DNA from: an uncultured Verrucomicrobiota bacterium | GTDB lineage: Bacteria; Verrucomicrobiota; Kiritimatiellia; RFP12; UBA1067 | Direction: 5' to 3' | Length of the DNA: 6,060 bases | Assembly: GCA_946631535.1 (NCBI GenBank) | Contig: CAMPAF010000188.1 | Coordinates: 1-6,060, forward strand | In this document: positions 1 through 6,060 of the stretch, one piece after another | Numbering within the stretch: position 1 is the first letter of the stretch | How the letters are laid out: each line of letters starts with the position of its first letter | The notes under the pieces: model-generated | Told to the model about the DNA's origin: nothing | Databases searched by the model: none | Seen by the model: only the letters and a program-made list of their open reading frames with translations | Made by a program: the position numbers and the translations under genes

Positions 1-556
1 CCCTCGTCCACGCGCACGTGCACCGTGCGCGGCGCGGGCTGCGTGAGGGACGGCATCACGAGCGTAGCCGATCCCGTCTTCACGAGCGTGCCGTCGCCCG
101 TCACATGGGCCGCCGCCACGGCATCGCCCTCGATCGCGACGGTTGCGTTCGTGGCGAGCGCCACGGAAACGTCAGGCCTCTGCGGCGGCGTCGCGTCTTT
201 CCACTTCGCGAGCAGCCAGTTGGACACCGACACGCGCTCGACTTCGGAAAGGCGGTTCGTGAAGAGGAGCATCTCGCAGATGTATTCGCCGCCCGCGCGC
301 TTGCCGCCCCCGATCTGCGTCGTGCTTGTAGGGCCAAACATCGGGTTATAGCCGTTCGCATCCTTCCAGTAGTCGCGGTCATTGTAGAAACACTGCGCCG
401 ACTGACGCTGCTCCAGGCAGTCCACCTCGATCACGTGGATGCCCGTTCCCTGCCCCGTCGTGAACGGATCGACTTCGATCCCGTCGCGATACGTCCGCGA
501 TGAATGCATCGGCCTGTTCTCGGCGTTGTGGGCGATCCAGATGGCGCTACCCGTCC
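1..556 (-). CDS. Continuation of frameshifted secreted LamG-like/PATR protein (C-terminus outside window)
   Basis: This frame is open from about position 556 to the window's left edge and has no start of its own that makes sense. It completes the domain begun by the frame upstream (431-1237). After the break it reads GSAIWIAHNAENRPMHSSRT and continues without a stop. At about positions 210-300 it shows the usual end of a LamG/concanavalin-like jelly roll: GGEYICEMLLFTNRLSE followed by VERVSVSNWLLAKW, which matches the family pattern of a Glu-rich strand, 'LS..ER' and a closing 'L..KW'. A new beta-strand repeat then begins (LVKTGSATLVMP, roughly positions 1-86) that resembles the one near the N-terminus. 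The protein therefore probably alternates PATR-type strands with LamG-like domains. An in-frame ATG at 507-509 could be called as a start by software, but it lies inside the jelly-roll domain. A surface or adhesion role is inferred only. No sorting signal can be judged because the end is missing. Confidence 0.75.
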
Positions 557-1237
557 CGCGCCCACTCCATTCGGCTGGAAATACGGCCGTTGCCCGTTTC
601 TCTGCCCCAGCACGTACCCCCAATATCTTGCCGCGCCATGCACGATGAACACGTGGTAGAGGTTGCCCACCGTCGCCTGGCCGCCGGCCGGATTCTGCCA
701 GTTCATCCAGCAGCCGGACTGGTACCCCTGGAAGTAGACGACCGGCTTTTCCGTGTAGGTGGCCTCCTGCGGACAGAGATCCGACCACGAATGCTCCGCG
801 ACGGCGTAGTAGTGGTTCGTCGCCGCCGGGTCGACGTCGCGCACGTCGCGCCATTCGACGATGTCGTCGCCCTCCTTGACGAGGTTCGTGCGGCTCTCCA
901 GCCAGAACGCCGCCTTGTTCATCGTCTCCGTCGGCTGCGGGTAGGCGGCGAGCGCCTGCGGCGAGGGCGTGAACGCCACGGCACCCTCGCGCACGTTGAT
1001 TTGGACGGTCTTGTTCTGCGTGAACTGCCCGCCCGGCAAAGTCAGCGTGCCCGCGCCCGTCTTTTCGATCGCCGACCGGTCGGACACCGTCACGGCGTCC
1101 GTGAGCGTCGTGTCCGCCGCCACGTTGATGTTCGTCGTCACGTCGACCGGCACCAGCAGCGTCCCCGCCGCGCAGTCTAGCGCAACCACCACTCCGGCGA
1201 TTCCCATCGCCGCCACACGCATCGCAAGGTTTTTCAT
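431..1237 (-). CDS. N-terminal part of a secreted PATR/LamG-like protein, ending early through a frameshift
   Basis: As read, this is 268 residues, but only about residues 1-227 look genuine. Residues 1-24 resemble a signal peptide: Lys2 and Arg7, a hydrophobic stretch from V8 to L20, and probable cleavage after C22-A-A24. The Asp before the Cys argues against a lipobox. Residues 57-67 (IEKTGAGTLTL) form an autotransporter-associated beta-strand repeat core (PATR type, common in large exported proteins). From about residue 109 (AAFWLESRTN, then DDIVEWRDVRD) a LamG/concanavalin-like domain begins. It runs to about residue 227 (GQRNGQRPYFQPNG). The remaining residues, down to the stop at 431, are Arg/Ser/Thr-rich and look out of frame. 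The true continuation is the frame covering 556-1. No Shine-Dalgarno sequence precedes the ATG. A TATACT box sits only 7 bases upstream of it (1245-1250). The gene starts 48 bases after the LRR gene, in the same frame. Function is unknown; an exported surface protein is likely. Confidence 0.8.
   Translation of the reverse strand: MKNLAMRVAAMGIAGVVVALDCAAGTLLVPVDVTTNINVAADTTLTDAVTVSDRSAIEKTGAGTLTLPGGQFTQNKTVQINVREGAVAFTPSPQALAAYPQPTETMNKAAFWLESRTNLVKEGDDIVEWRDVRDVDPAATNHYYAVAEHSWSDLCPQEATYTEKPVVYFQGYQSGCWMNWQNPAGGQATVGNLYHVFIVHGAARYWGYVLGQRNGQRPYFQPNGVGAGRVAPSGSPTTPRTGRCIHRGRIATGSKSIRSRRGRERAST
983..1069 (-). repeat. PATR-type beta-strand repeat, copy 1 (copy 2 at 1-86)
   Basis: Residues 57-85 of the frameshifted gene align without gaps to the 29 residues encoded at 86-1. 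Shared positions include KTG, TL, P, TV, V and the closing EG, 11 of 29 by my hand count. The core 'K.GaGtL.l' is typical of autotransporter-associated beta-strand repeats. The two copies flank the LamG-like domain. Confidence 0.55.
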
Positions 1238-1285
1238 GGAAGATAGTATAGCACAATTTCGCGGTTGGTGCTTGGCGAGCCTCGC

Positions 1286-3868
1286 TCATCGAATTATGAA
1301 ACGCGTGCCCTTCGGATCGAACGGGCTGGGGCGATGGCAGACCCACGCCTTGCCCGACGGCGCGGCCACCCCCGCCCGATAGACGCCCAGTACGCGCTCG
1401 CCCGCCGGGAGGTACGCCGCCTCCGACGGATCGACGGGCGAAACGTACCCCGTCTGCAGCCACGTCGGCTGGAACTCCGACACGTACACGATCACGGGCT
1501 TCGCCGTGTCCGATGCCGCCACGCCCGCCAGAATGCCGCCGAACGCGTCCTCGCTCACCGCCGGACCGAGGAACGTGACCGTCTTGATTCCCGACGCGCC
1601 GGCGAACGCGTTCGCGCCGACCGTCAGGTTCGCCGCCGCGTTGAGGACGACGTTGGTCAAGCCCGACGCGCCGTTGAAGGCATCCGTCCCGATGGACGTC
1701 ACGCGCGAATTCTTGTCGCCGTCGCCGAACACTGCCTCGTTGAGATTGTCGTTCCCCTTGAAGTTCGTGTTTCCCACTTTCGTCAGGAACGGCAGGTGCA
1801 ACGCCCCGTAGAACCGCTGGTTGGCTGCGCCGCTAATCTGCCCGTTTGGAATCGACGTCACGCCCGGCAGATGCCACCAGCTTACATCGGTGTACTTGAC
1901 CTGCGTGTTGTAGAGCACGCCGTCGACGCTGCCGAACTTGAGCCCTTCGCCACGGAAGATCGCATGCTTGAGCGTCGAGTGGTCCGAGAACATCCACGCG
2001 CAGAATATGCCTCCGCTGACATTCGGTTCGTCGACGACGACCGTCTCGTAGGACGCGCGTCGGTTCGTCGCGTGGAAGTGCTGGGCCACGTTCCACCCCG
2101 TCATCGTGCCCGGCGTCACAAACATCCGCGCGGCGGGCACGGTGTTGTCCTTGGATGCCGCCAGCGCGCCCGTGCTTCCTTTGATGTTGACAATCGCGTA
2201 CACCTCGCCGGCGGCGTTCGTTACCATGCCGCCCAAATCCAGCACGCCGCTGCCCGTGTTGTCGTCGGCGTACAGCGAACACGCCGAGCCACGCGCGAAC
2301 GACACGTTGCGCCCGTTGACCACTCCCTTGATGCGGAACTGCCCGTTGTCGAGGATCACGTTGCTTCCGCCGTCGTCGATCAGCGCCCACGGATGCGTGA
2401 AGCGCGCGAAGATGTACGGACGCATGCCGTTGGGCTTGTCGCGGAGGTGGACGGTGATCGACGCGTCCATGCACTTCCCGCCCGGCACGTCGCCGTACCA
2501 TCCCGCGAACACGCCGCCGCGCGACGTGTTGGGCACGGCGGTGAACGTGGCCGTCACGCCCATCGGAATGCGCCCCTCGGCGTCGGGCGTGAAGTCGCAC
2601 GTCACCTGGTCGCCAAAGAACGGATCGAAGTCGATCCAGTCCGTCAGCGGCTCGCGGGCGACGGCCAGGTAGTGCTGCTGGTTGGACCTGAACACGTTCG
2701 CCGAGACGGTGCCGACGACCGTGGGCTTGTTCGGGTTGGCGTTGTGCGCGGCGCGGATCGCCTCGTTCGACCAGCGGACGAAGTCGCCCGACGTCTCGAA
2801 CGGCTTCAGGAACGCCTGCCAGGCGGACGTGTCCGGCGCGATGAAGGTGATGCCCAGCGCGCCGGGCCCCGTGAACACATTAGCGGCGTCTGACGTGAAG
2901 TTCGGCGGCGATCCCGTAAACTCCACGCGCGTCATCTTGGTATTGCCTGAGAAGGCCTGATCCGACAGCCTGTTGGTGGGAGAAAGGCCGATCACGACGT
3001 TGGTGACGTTGTACAGCCAGCCGAGGCACCCTTTCCCAAGCGTGTAGATCGAATTCTTCGTAGGCGAGAGGACAATTTCCGTGAAACCGGGGGTATTGCC
3101 GTTGAGACCCCAATCGTAGACCGTTTCAAGAGCCGGCAAGTAGAGCCGCCCCGCAAACTTCTGGTTGCTCATCGCGTTGTTGCCGATGCGGCGGAGGGAG
3201 GGGAAGGTGTTCTCGTTGAAGGTGCCGGTCATCTTATGGGCGATGGCGTCTCCTCCCTGATACCGCGTCAGCGCCCCGCCGTTGATCTGCCGAAGCTGCG
3301 GCAGCCTGAGCGTCCAGTTGATTTCCCCTGACGTGCGGGGTACCTGATAATAGTCGATGGTCTCGAACCAACCGGGGATGTCGATCGTGATGTTCGTGTA
3401 GTTCGCGTTCGGCTCGGCTACGGTCTCTCCGTTCGCGTCTTTGGTGATGCCGTGAAACCAGCCCCAGAGCCCGCCGTTCACGGTCGTGGGCGCGATGAAG
3501 GCACGCGGCGTGCTTTTCGTGGGATCGGCACCGAGGGCGAACTGCGCGATATGGGAAATCGTATACGTGGTCTCGCCGTCCGGCGAGGTGATCGTGCCGC
3601 GCAGGTCGAGCGTCTCCGCGTTGCTCACGCCGTTCAGGAAGGCGTTCTCGTGGTCGTTGCGCGGCGAGACTATCAGCGTATTGGCGGATGCGCTGCGGAT
3701 GTTGGCGCAGAGCATCCACGTCTCGTTGGAGAGGCAGCCGATGCCCTCGCCGAGAAACGGGTTCTCCGCGTCATCCGCCGCATAGTATGTCCACGATTGC
3801 GGCACATCGGCGGCAAGCGGCAAGGCGGACATTCCCACCATCGCCAGAACAGCAATCATTCTTCTCAT
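1286..3868 (-). CDS. Secreted protein with two leucine-rich-repeat-like halves joined by an InlB-like repeat
   Basis: This is a complete 860-residue protein. Residues 1-20 look like a Sec signal peptide: Arg2-Arg3, a hydrophobic core I5-L18, then A19-A20. The rest appears exported, with no membrane anchor, LPXTG or PEP-CTERM-like tail. Residues about 24-350 and 494-805 are two related halves. Each has an 'LDL.G' strand (residues 87-91 and 543-547), an 'aR.F..P.T' segment (122-129 and 580-587) and then BspA-like LRR strands such as FPSLRRIGNNAM, LYLPALETV, VTSIGTDAFNGASGLTNVVL and LTVGANAFAGASGIKTVTFL. Residues about 430-490 (GVTATFTAVPN, then GGVFAGWYGDVPGG, then YIFARF) match the divergent InlB B-repeat pattern. 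The tail (818-860) ends in DPKGTRFIIR. The start is supported by AGGAG seven bases upstream. BspA-type LRR proteins often bind host or matrix ligands, but the ligand here is unknown. The downstream secreted gene starts 48 bases later and is probably co-transcribed. Confidence 0.88.
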   Translation of the reverse strand: MRRMIAVLAMVGMSALPLAADVPQSWTYYAADDAENPFLGEGIGCLSNETWMLCANIRSASANTLIVSPRNDHENAFLNGVSNAETLDLRGTITSPDGETTYTISHIAQFALGADPTKSTPRAFIAPTTVNGGLWGWFHGITKDANGETVAEPNANYTNITIDIPGWFETIDYYQVPRTSGEINWTLRLPQLRQINGGALTRYQGGDAIAHKMTGTFNENTFPSLRRIGNNAMSNQKFAGRLYLPALETVYDWGLNGNTPGFTEIVLSPTKNSIYTLGKGCLGWLYNVTNVVIGLSPTNRLSDQAFSGNTKMTRVEFTGSPPNFTSDAANVFTGPGALGITFIAPDTSAWQAFLKPFETSGDFVRWSNEAIRAAHNANPNKPTVVGTVSANVFRSNQQHYLAVAREPLTDWIDFDPFFGDQVTCDFTPDAEGRIPMGVTATFTAVPNTSRGGVFAGWYGDVPGGKCMDASITVHLRDKPNGMRPYIFARFTHPWALIDDGGSNVILDNGQFRIKGVVNGRNVSFARGSACSLYADDNTGSGVLDLGGMVTNAAGEVYAIVNIKGSTGALAASKDNTVPAARMFVTPGTMTGWNVAQHFHATNRRASYETVVVDEPNVSGGIFCAWMFSDHSTLKHAIFRGEGLKFGSVDGVLYNTQVKYTDVSWWHLPGVTSIPNGQISGAANQRFYGALHLPFLTKVGNTNFKGNDNLNEAVFGDGDKNSRVTSIGTDAFNGASGLTNVVLNAAANLTVGANAFAGASGIKTVTFLGPAVSEDAFGGILAGVAASDTAKPVIVYVSEFQPTWLQTGYVSPVDPSEAAYLPAGERVLGVYRAGVAAPSGKAWVCHRPSPFDPKGTRFIIR
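1454..2389 (-). repeat. C-terminal LRR-like half of the 860-residue protein
   Basis: This segment encodes residues about 494-805. It mirrors the N-terminal half in element order: an opening 'WALIDDGG' strand, 'LDLGG', 'AARMFVTPGT', 'FYGALHLPFLTKV', then tandem LRR strands ending in 'VIVYVSEFQPTW'. Boundaries are approximate. The similarity is at protein level and I see no long DNA identity, so the duplication looks old. Confidence 0.5.
2819..3799 (-). repeat. N-terminal LRR-like half of the 860-residue protein
   Basis: This segment encodes residues about 24-350. It is the partner of the half at 1454-2389: an opening 'WTYYAADD' strand, 'LDLRG', 'PRAFIAPTT', 'FAGRLYLPALETV', then LRR strands ending in 'ITFIAPDTSAW'. 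Boundaries were judged by eye. Confidence 0.5.
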
Positions 3869-3875
3869 TATCGTT

Positions 3876-3880
3876 CTCCT
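3876..3880 (-). promoter_or_regulatory. Ribosome binding site of the LRR protein gene
   Basis: AGGAG on the minus strand ends seven bases before the ATG at 3868. This supports that start. The site lies inside a six-codon mini-frame (ATG at 3888) whose TAA overlaps the gene's ATG as TAATG. Confidence 0.75.
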
Positions 3881-4065
3881 ATTTTCATGGCATGAAGTTT
3901 ACCTGCATGGAGGACCAGCGCAGCAGATGCAGCCTGCCTACACACGCAAGCCGAAAGTGATGTTCACGTCCAGCTTATCCTGAACTCCCTGGACTGCGCA
4001 TTGTCAGTGTCGATGTGCATTGCTTTTTCCTGCTTTCGACTTTTGCCTCCAGACTTTCGCCCCTT

Positions 4066-4101
4066 CTACACGCGTCAGAAATTTCTGGCGTAGATGACGC
4101 C
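4066..4101. repeat. Imperfect inverted repeat with 12-base palindromic core and overlapping second stem
   Basis: The core CAGAAATTTCTG (4076-4087) is a perfect palindrome. It is flanked by CTAC (4066-4069) and GTAG (4090-4093), with GC/GC pairing between, so the arms pair over 12 positions with two 2-base bulges on the left arm. The adjacent GGCGT (4087-4091) and ACGCC (4097-4101) form a second 5-base stem with a 5-base loop. The two stems share bases 4087-4093, so they cannot form together. Neither is followed by a T-run on either strand, so this is not a standard intrinsic terminator. It could be a protein-binding operator or an RNA switch. The presence of the repeat is certain; its function is unknown. 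Confidence 0.5.
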
Positions 4102-4153
4102 ATGGCGGAAATACGGGCAGACTATGTCGTTGAACAGCGGCAGCATGTTGCCG

Positions 4154-5926
4154 TCAGAAGAGGCCGTGGACGTGCCCCGTCTCGACGTCCACGTCGATGC
4201 GGCGGTACGCCGGCGAGGCGGACGTGCCCGGCATGAGCTTGATCTCGCCCGCCACGGGCACCACGAGCCCCGCGCCCTTGTAGATGAGGACGTCGCGCAC
4301 CGGGAGCCGCCAGCCCTTAGGACGGCCGAGCAGCTTCGGGTCGTGCGAGAGCGAGTATTGCGTCTTGGCCATGCAGATCGGGAGCCTCGCCGTCTCCGGA
4401 TCGGCCTGCAGCGCCTCGAGCTTGGCCTTCGCCTCGTCGCTCCAGTCCACGCCGTCGCCGCCGTAGACCTCCTTCACGAGCGCCTCCGTGCGGGCCGCGA
4501 GCGGCTCGTCGTCAGACGAGAGGAACGCGAACTCGTTCGGCTGGTCGCACGCGGCCACCACGGCCTCGGCGAGCTCCAGCGCGCCAGCGCCGCCCTTGAG
4601 CCAGTGGTCGGACACGGCGAAGCTGGCGCCGGCCTTCTCGGCGATCTCGCGCACGAGCGCGCGCTCGGCTGGCGTGTCCGTGTAGAACGCGTTGAGGCAC
4701 ACCACGGGCTGCACGCCGGAGCGGCGGATGATGTCGATGTGCGCGAGCAGGTTGTCGCACCCCTTCCGCAACAGGTCGAGGTTCTCGTGCGTGTACACCG
4801 GATCGAGCGGCAGGCCCGCCTTCACGGCCGGCGCGCCGCCGTGCGCCTTGAGCGCGCGCACGGTCGCCACGAGCACCACGGCGTCCGGCTTCAGGCCGGA
4901 GCAGCGGCACTTGATGTTCCAGAACTTCTCGAAGCCCATGTCGCTGGCGAATCCGCTCTCCGTGACGACGTAGTCGCCGAGCGCACACGCGAGCCTGTCC
5001 GCGATCACCGAGTTCTGCCCGATCGCGATGTTCGCGAACGGCCCGGCGTGGACGAACATCGGCTGCCCTTCCAGGGACTGCATGAGCGTGGGCTTCACGG
5101 CGTTCACGAGGAGCGCGCACATCGCGCCGTCCACCTCCAGGTCGCGCGTCGTGACGGGCACGCCGGACTTCGAGTAGGCGACGATGATCTTCCCCAAGCG
5201 CGCGCGCAGGTCGGCGAGGTCGGCCGCCATCGCGAGGATCGCCATCACCTCGCTCGCCACGGTGATGTAGAAGCCGCTCGGCATCTCGAAGCCGTCGAGT
5301 CGACCGCCGCGGCCGATCTCGATGTTCCTGAGGCCCTGCGCGCAGAAGTCCATCGCCCAGCGCATCTGCACGCGCGTGGGGTCGATGTCGAGCCGCTTGA
5401 GTCCGCGCTCGGCAAGCCAGGCGTCGTCGTGGTTGCGCTCGTGCTGCATGCGGCTGTTGAGCGCCACCATCGCAAGGTTGTTCGCGTTCGTGATGGCGTC
5501 GATGTCGCCCGTGAGGCCGAGCGAGAGAGAGGTGAGCGGCACCACCTGCGCGAGGCCGCCGCCAGCGGCGCTGCCCTTGATGTTGAACGTGGGTCCGCCG
5601 GAGGGCTGGCGCACGCATCCGATCACCTTCTTGCCGAGGCGGCCAAGCCCCTGCACGAGGCCGAGCGTGGTGGTGGTCTTGCCTTCGCCGAGCGCGGTGG
5701 GCGTGATGGCCGTCACGTCGATGTACTTCGCGCGCTTCCTGCCGCCGAGGCGCTTCAGCACCTTGGTCGCGTCCACCTTCGCTAGCACGCGCCCGTAGGG
5801 ATCCCACTCGTCCTCCTGGAGGCCCAGCTCGGCCACCAGCTCCGCCGCCGGACGCAGCGTCGCCTCCGCCGCCTCCGCGATTTCCCAGTCCTTCATCTTC
5901 GTCGGGTCAAGTGCAAGGTTTTCCAC
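4154..5926 (-). CDS. fhs: Formate--tetrahydrofolate ligase (10-formyl-THF synthetase)
   Basis: This cytoplasmic enzyme joins formate to tetrahydrofolate using ATP, giving 10-formyl-THF for purine and formyl-Met synthesis or the methyl branch of the Wood-Ljungdahl pathway. The reaction can run backwards to make ATP. The 590-residue protein is full length for the long form of the family. It has the DPTK/DWEIAEAAE N-terminus, VTAITPTALGEGKTTTT (residues 71-87, with P-loop Lys83), GPTFNIKGSAAGGG (111-124), LTGDIDAITNANN (138-150), FVHAGPFANIAIG (301-313), SGFASDMGFEKFW (324-336) and LMPGTSASPAYRRIDVD (564-580). From memory, the sequence is closest in style to deltaproteobacterial enzymes. I chose the GTG start because AAGGA sits seven bases upstream and because the next ATG (residue 11) would remove the conserved N-terminus. 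The gene starts 39 bases after the preceding gene's stop, so co-transcription is likely. No catalytic residue appears to be missing. Confidence 0.97.
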   Translation of the reverse strand: MENLALDPTKMKDWEIAEAAEATLRPAAELVAELGLQEDEWDPYGRVLAKVDATKVLKRLGGRKRAKYIDVTAITPTALGEGKTTTTLGLVQGLGRLGKKVIGCVRQPSGGPTFNIKGSAAGGGLAQVVPLTSLSLGLTGDIDAITNANNLAMVALNSRMQHERNHDDAWLAERGLKRLDIDPTRVQMRWAMDFCAQGLRNIEIGRGGRLDGFEMPSGFYITVASEVMAILAMAADLADLRARLGKIIVAYSKSGVPVTTRDLEVDGAMCALLVNAVKPTLMQSLEGQPMFVHAGPFANIAIGQNSVIADRLACALGDYVVTESGFASDMGFEKFWNIKCRCSGLKPDAVVLVATVRALKAHGGAPAVKAGLPLDPVYTHENLDLLRKGCDNLLAHIDIIRRSGVQPVVCLNAFYTDTPAERALVREIAEKAGASFAVSDHWLKGGAGALELAEAVVAACDQPNEFAFLSSDDEPLAARTEALVKEVYGGDGVDWSDEAKAKLEALQADPETARLPICMAKTQYSLSHDPKLLGRPKGWRLPVRDVLIYKGAGLVVPVAGEIKLMPGTSASPAYRRIDVDVETGHVHGLF

Positions 5927-5933
5927 GTCGTTG

Positions 5934-5938
5934 TCCTT
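5934..5938 (-). promoter_or_regulatory. Ribosome binding site deciding the GTG start of fhs
   Basis: AAGGA on the minus strand lies seven bases before GTG at 5926. No ATG lies in a better position, so this site fixes the start ten codons upstream of the first internal ATG. Confidence 0.7.
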
Positions 5939-5965
5939 TCTGGCAGGTTCTAGAAACGCAAATGA

Positions 5966-6060
5966 TCACTTCTCCAGCAGCACGGACGAGATCCAGAGCA
6001 TCGGCGCCTGGCCGTGGGGATCGCCGTTCACGCGCGGACGGTCGAAGTAGTACTGCAGGT
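5966..6060 (-). CDS. C-terminal end of a gene entering from the right edge, possibly a GH105/GH88-type hydrolase
   Basis: Thirty-one codons plus a TGA stop at 5966-5968 are visible; the rest lies outside the window. The visible peptide includes LQYYFDRPRVNGDPHGQAP and ends in SSVLLEK. It fits the C-terminal pattern I recall for family 105 unsaturated rhamnogalacturonyl hydrolases (YteR-like): YY..RP..N.D.HG..A followed by a short helix ending in Glu. Those enzymes cleave the unsaturated sugar from pectin or other uronate oligosaccharides. The gene itself is well supported by reading frame, strand and spacing to fhs (39 bases, no terminator visible between them). The family assignment rests on about 20 residues and is tentative. 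Confidence 0.55.
   Translation of the reverse strand, partial: LQYYFDRPRVNGDPHGQAPMLWISSVLLEK

Larger units (their letters stand above)
3869..4153. other. Intergenic region between fhs and the LRR protein gene
   Basis: These 285 bases look less GC-rich than the flanking genes and contain no convincing coding frame on either strand. They hold the inverted repeat at 4066-4101, a weak stem directly after the fhs stop (4138-4153) and the LRR gene's ribosome binding site. The length is ample for a promoter for the two secreted-protein genes, but I found no clear -35/-10 pair at normal spacing. No riboswitch class was recognised. Confidence 0.6.

Noticed and set aside
1276..1287. A GCGAG/CTCGC inverted repeat at the end of the LRR gene, considered as a terminator
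   Set aside because: The arms are separated by a single base and overlap the stop codon, and no T-run follows. A 4-base stem is all that could fold.
1265..2893. A plus-strand open frame of 542 codons opposite the LRR gene
   Set aside because: It has the same antisense composition artefact, with Arg/His/Val-rich sequence and no signal peptide or domain. The minus-strand frame has a signal peptide, repeats and a good ribosome binding site.
3869..4065. Candidate promoter for the LRR gene (CTGACA with AGGATA downstream on the minus strand)
   Set aside because: The spacing is about 20 bases and both boxes are poor matches, so it is not better than chance.
4138..4153. A stem CGGCA/TGCCG with a 6-base loop directly after the fhs stop, considered as a terminator
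   Set aside because: The stem has only 5 base pairs and is followed on the minus strand by CTGTTCAACG rather than a T-run.
4094..5785. A plus-strand open frame of 563 codons opposite fhs
   Set aside because: It is antisense to a clear fhs gene, its product is dominated by Arg, His, Val, Leu and Ala, and it has no recognisable motif. It is expected from high GC at third codon positions.
4512..5807. A minus-strand frame of 431 codons inside fhs
   Set aside because: It is an out-of-frame reading of fhs, very rich in Arg and Ala and without motifs.
5927..5965. A possible tetrahydrofolate riboswitch upstream of fhs
   Set aside because: Only 39 bases separate fhs from the preceding gene, too short for the aptamer. 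Only a short TTCTAGAA palindrome is present.
1..6060. CRISPR array, tRNA, rRNA, insertion sequence, integrase or defence/toxin cassette
   Set aside because: I saw no regularly spaced direct repeats, no tRNA-like arm pattern, no transposase or nuclease motifs and no terminal inverted repeats with target duplications.

Overview
The window is GC-rich bacterial DNA. Every gene I can support lies on the minus strand, so transcription runs from high to low coordinates. In transcription order they are: the last 31 codons of a gene that enters from the right edge, with an ending that resembles family 105/88 unsaturated glycuronyl hydrolases; a complete formate--tetrahydrofolate ligase (fhs); a 285-base intergenic stretch; a complete 860-residue secreted protein with two leucine-rich-repeat-like halves; and a secreted protein with autotransporter-type beta-strand repeats and a LamG-like domain. 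The last gene is broken by a frameshift and runs off the left edge.

The long plus-strand open frames, up to about 560 codons, are antisense shadows of these genes. They are rich in Arg, His, Val and Ala and show no family motifs.

The likely source is a member of Verrucomicrobiota, most plausibly a Kiritimatiellota-like bacterium from an anaerobic or host-associated habitat. This is inference. It rests on the combination of large secreted LRR and PATR/LamG-like proteins, an anaerobe-type long-form fhs whose sequence recalls deltaproteobacterial enzymes, and a possible polysaccharide-degradation gene. No rRNA or other marker gene is present to confirm it.

The putative hydrolase and fhs are 39 bases apart and may be co-transcribed. 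fhs supplies 10-formyl-tetrahydrofolate or, in reverse, recovers ATP from it. The two secreted proteins are 48 bases apart and share one reading frame with a single stop codon between them, so they are probably a second transcription unit making exported surface or adhesion-type proteins. The gap between the two pairs holds an imperfect inverted repeat built on a 12-base palindrome. It overlaps a second hairpin, so the two folds exclude each other.

I see no CRISPR array, tRNA, rRNA, insertion sequence or defence cassette. The observations most worth a second look are the frameshift, the internal duplication of the 860-residue protein and the intergenic inverted repeat. None of them establishes a new system.
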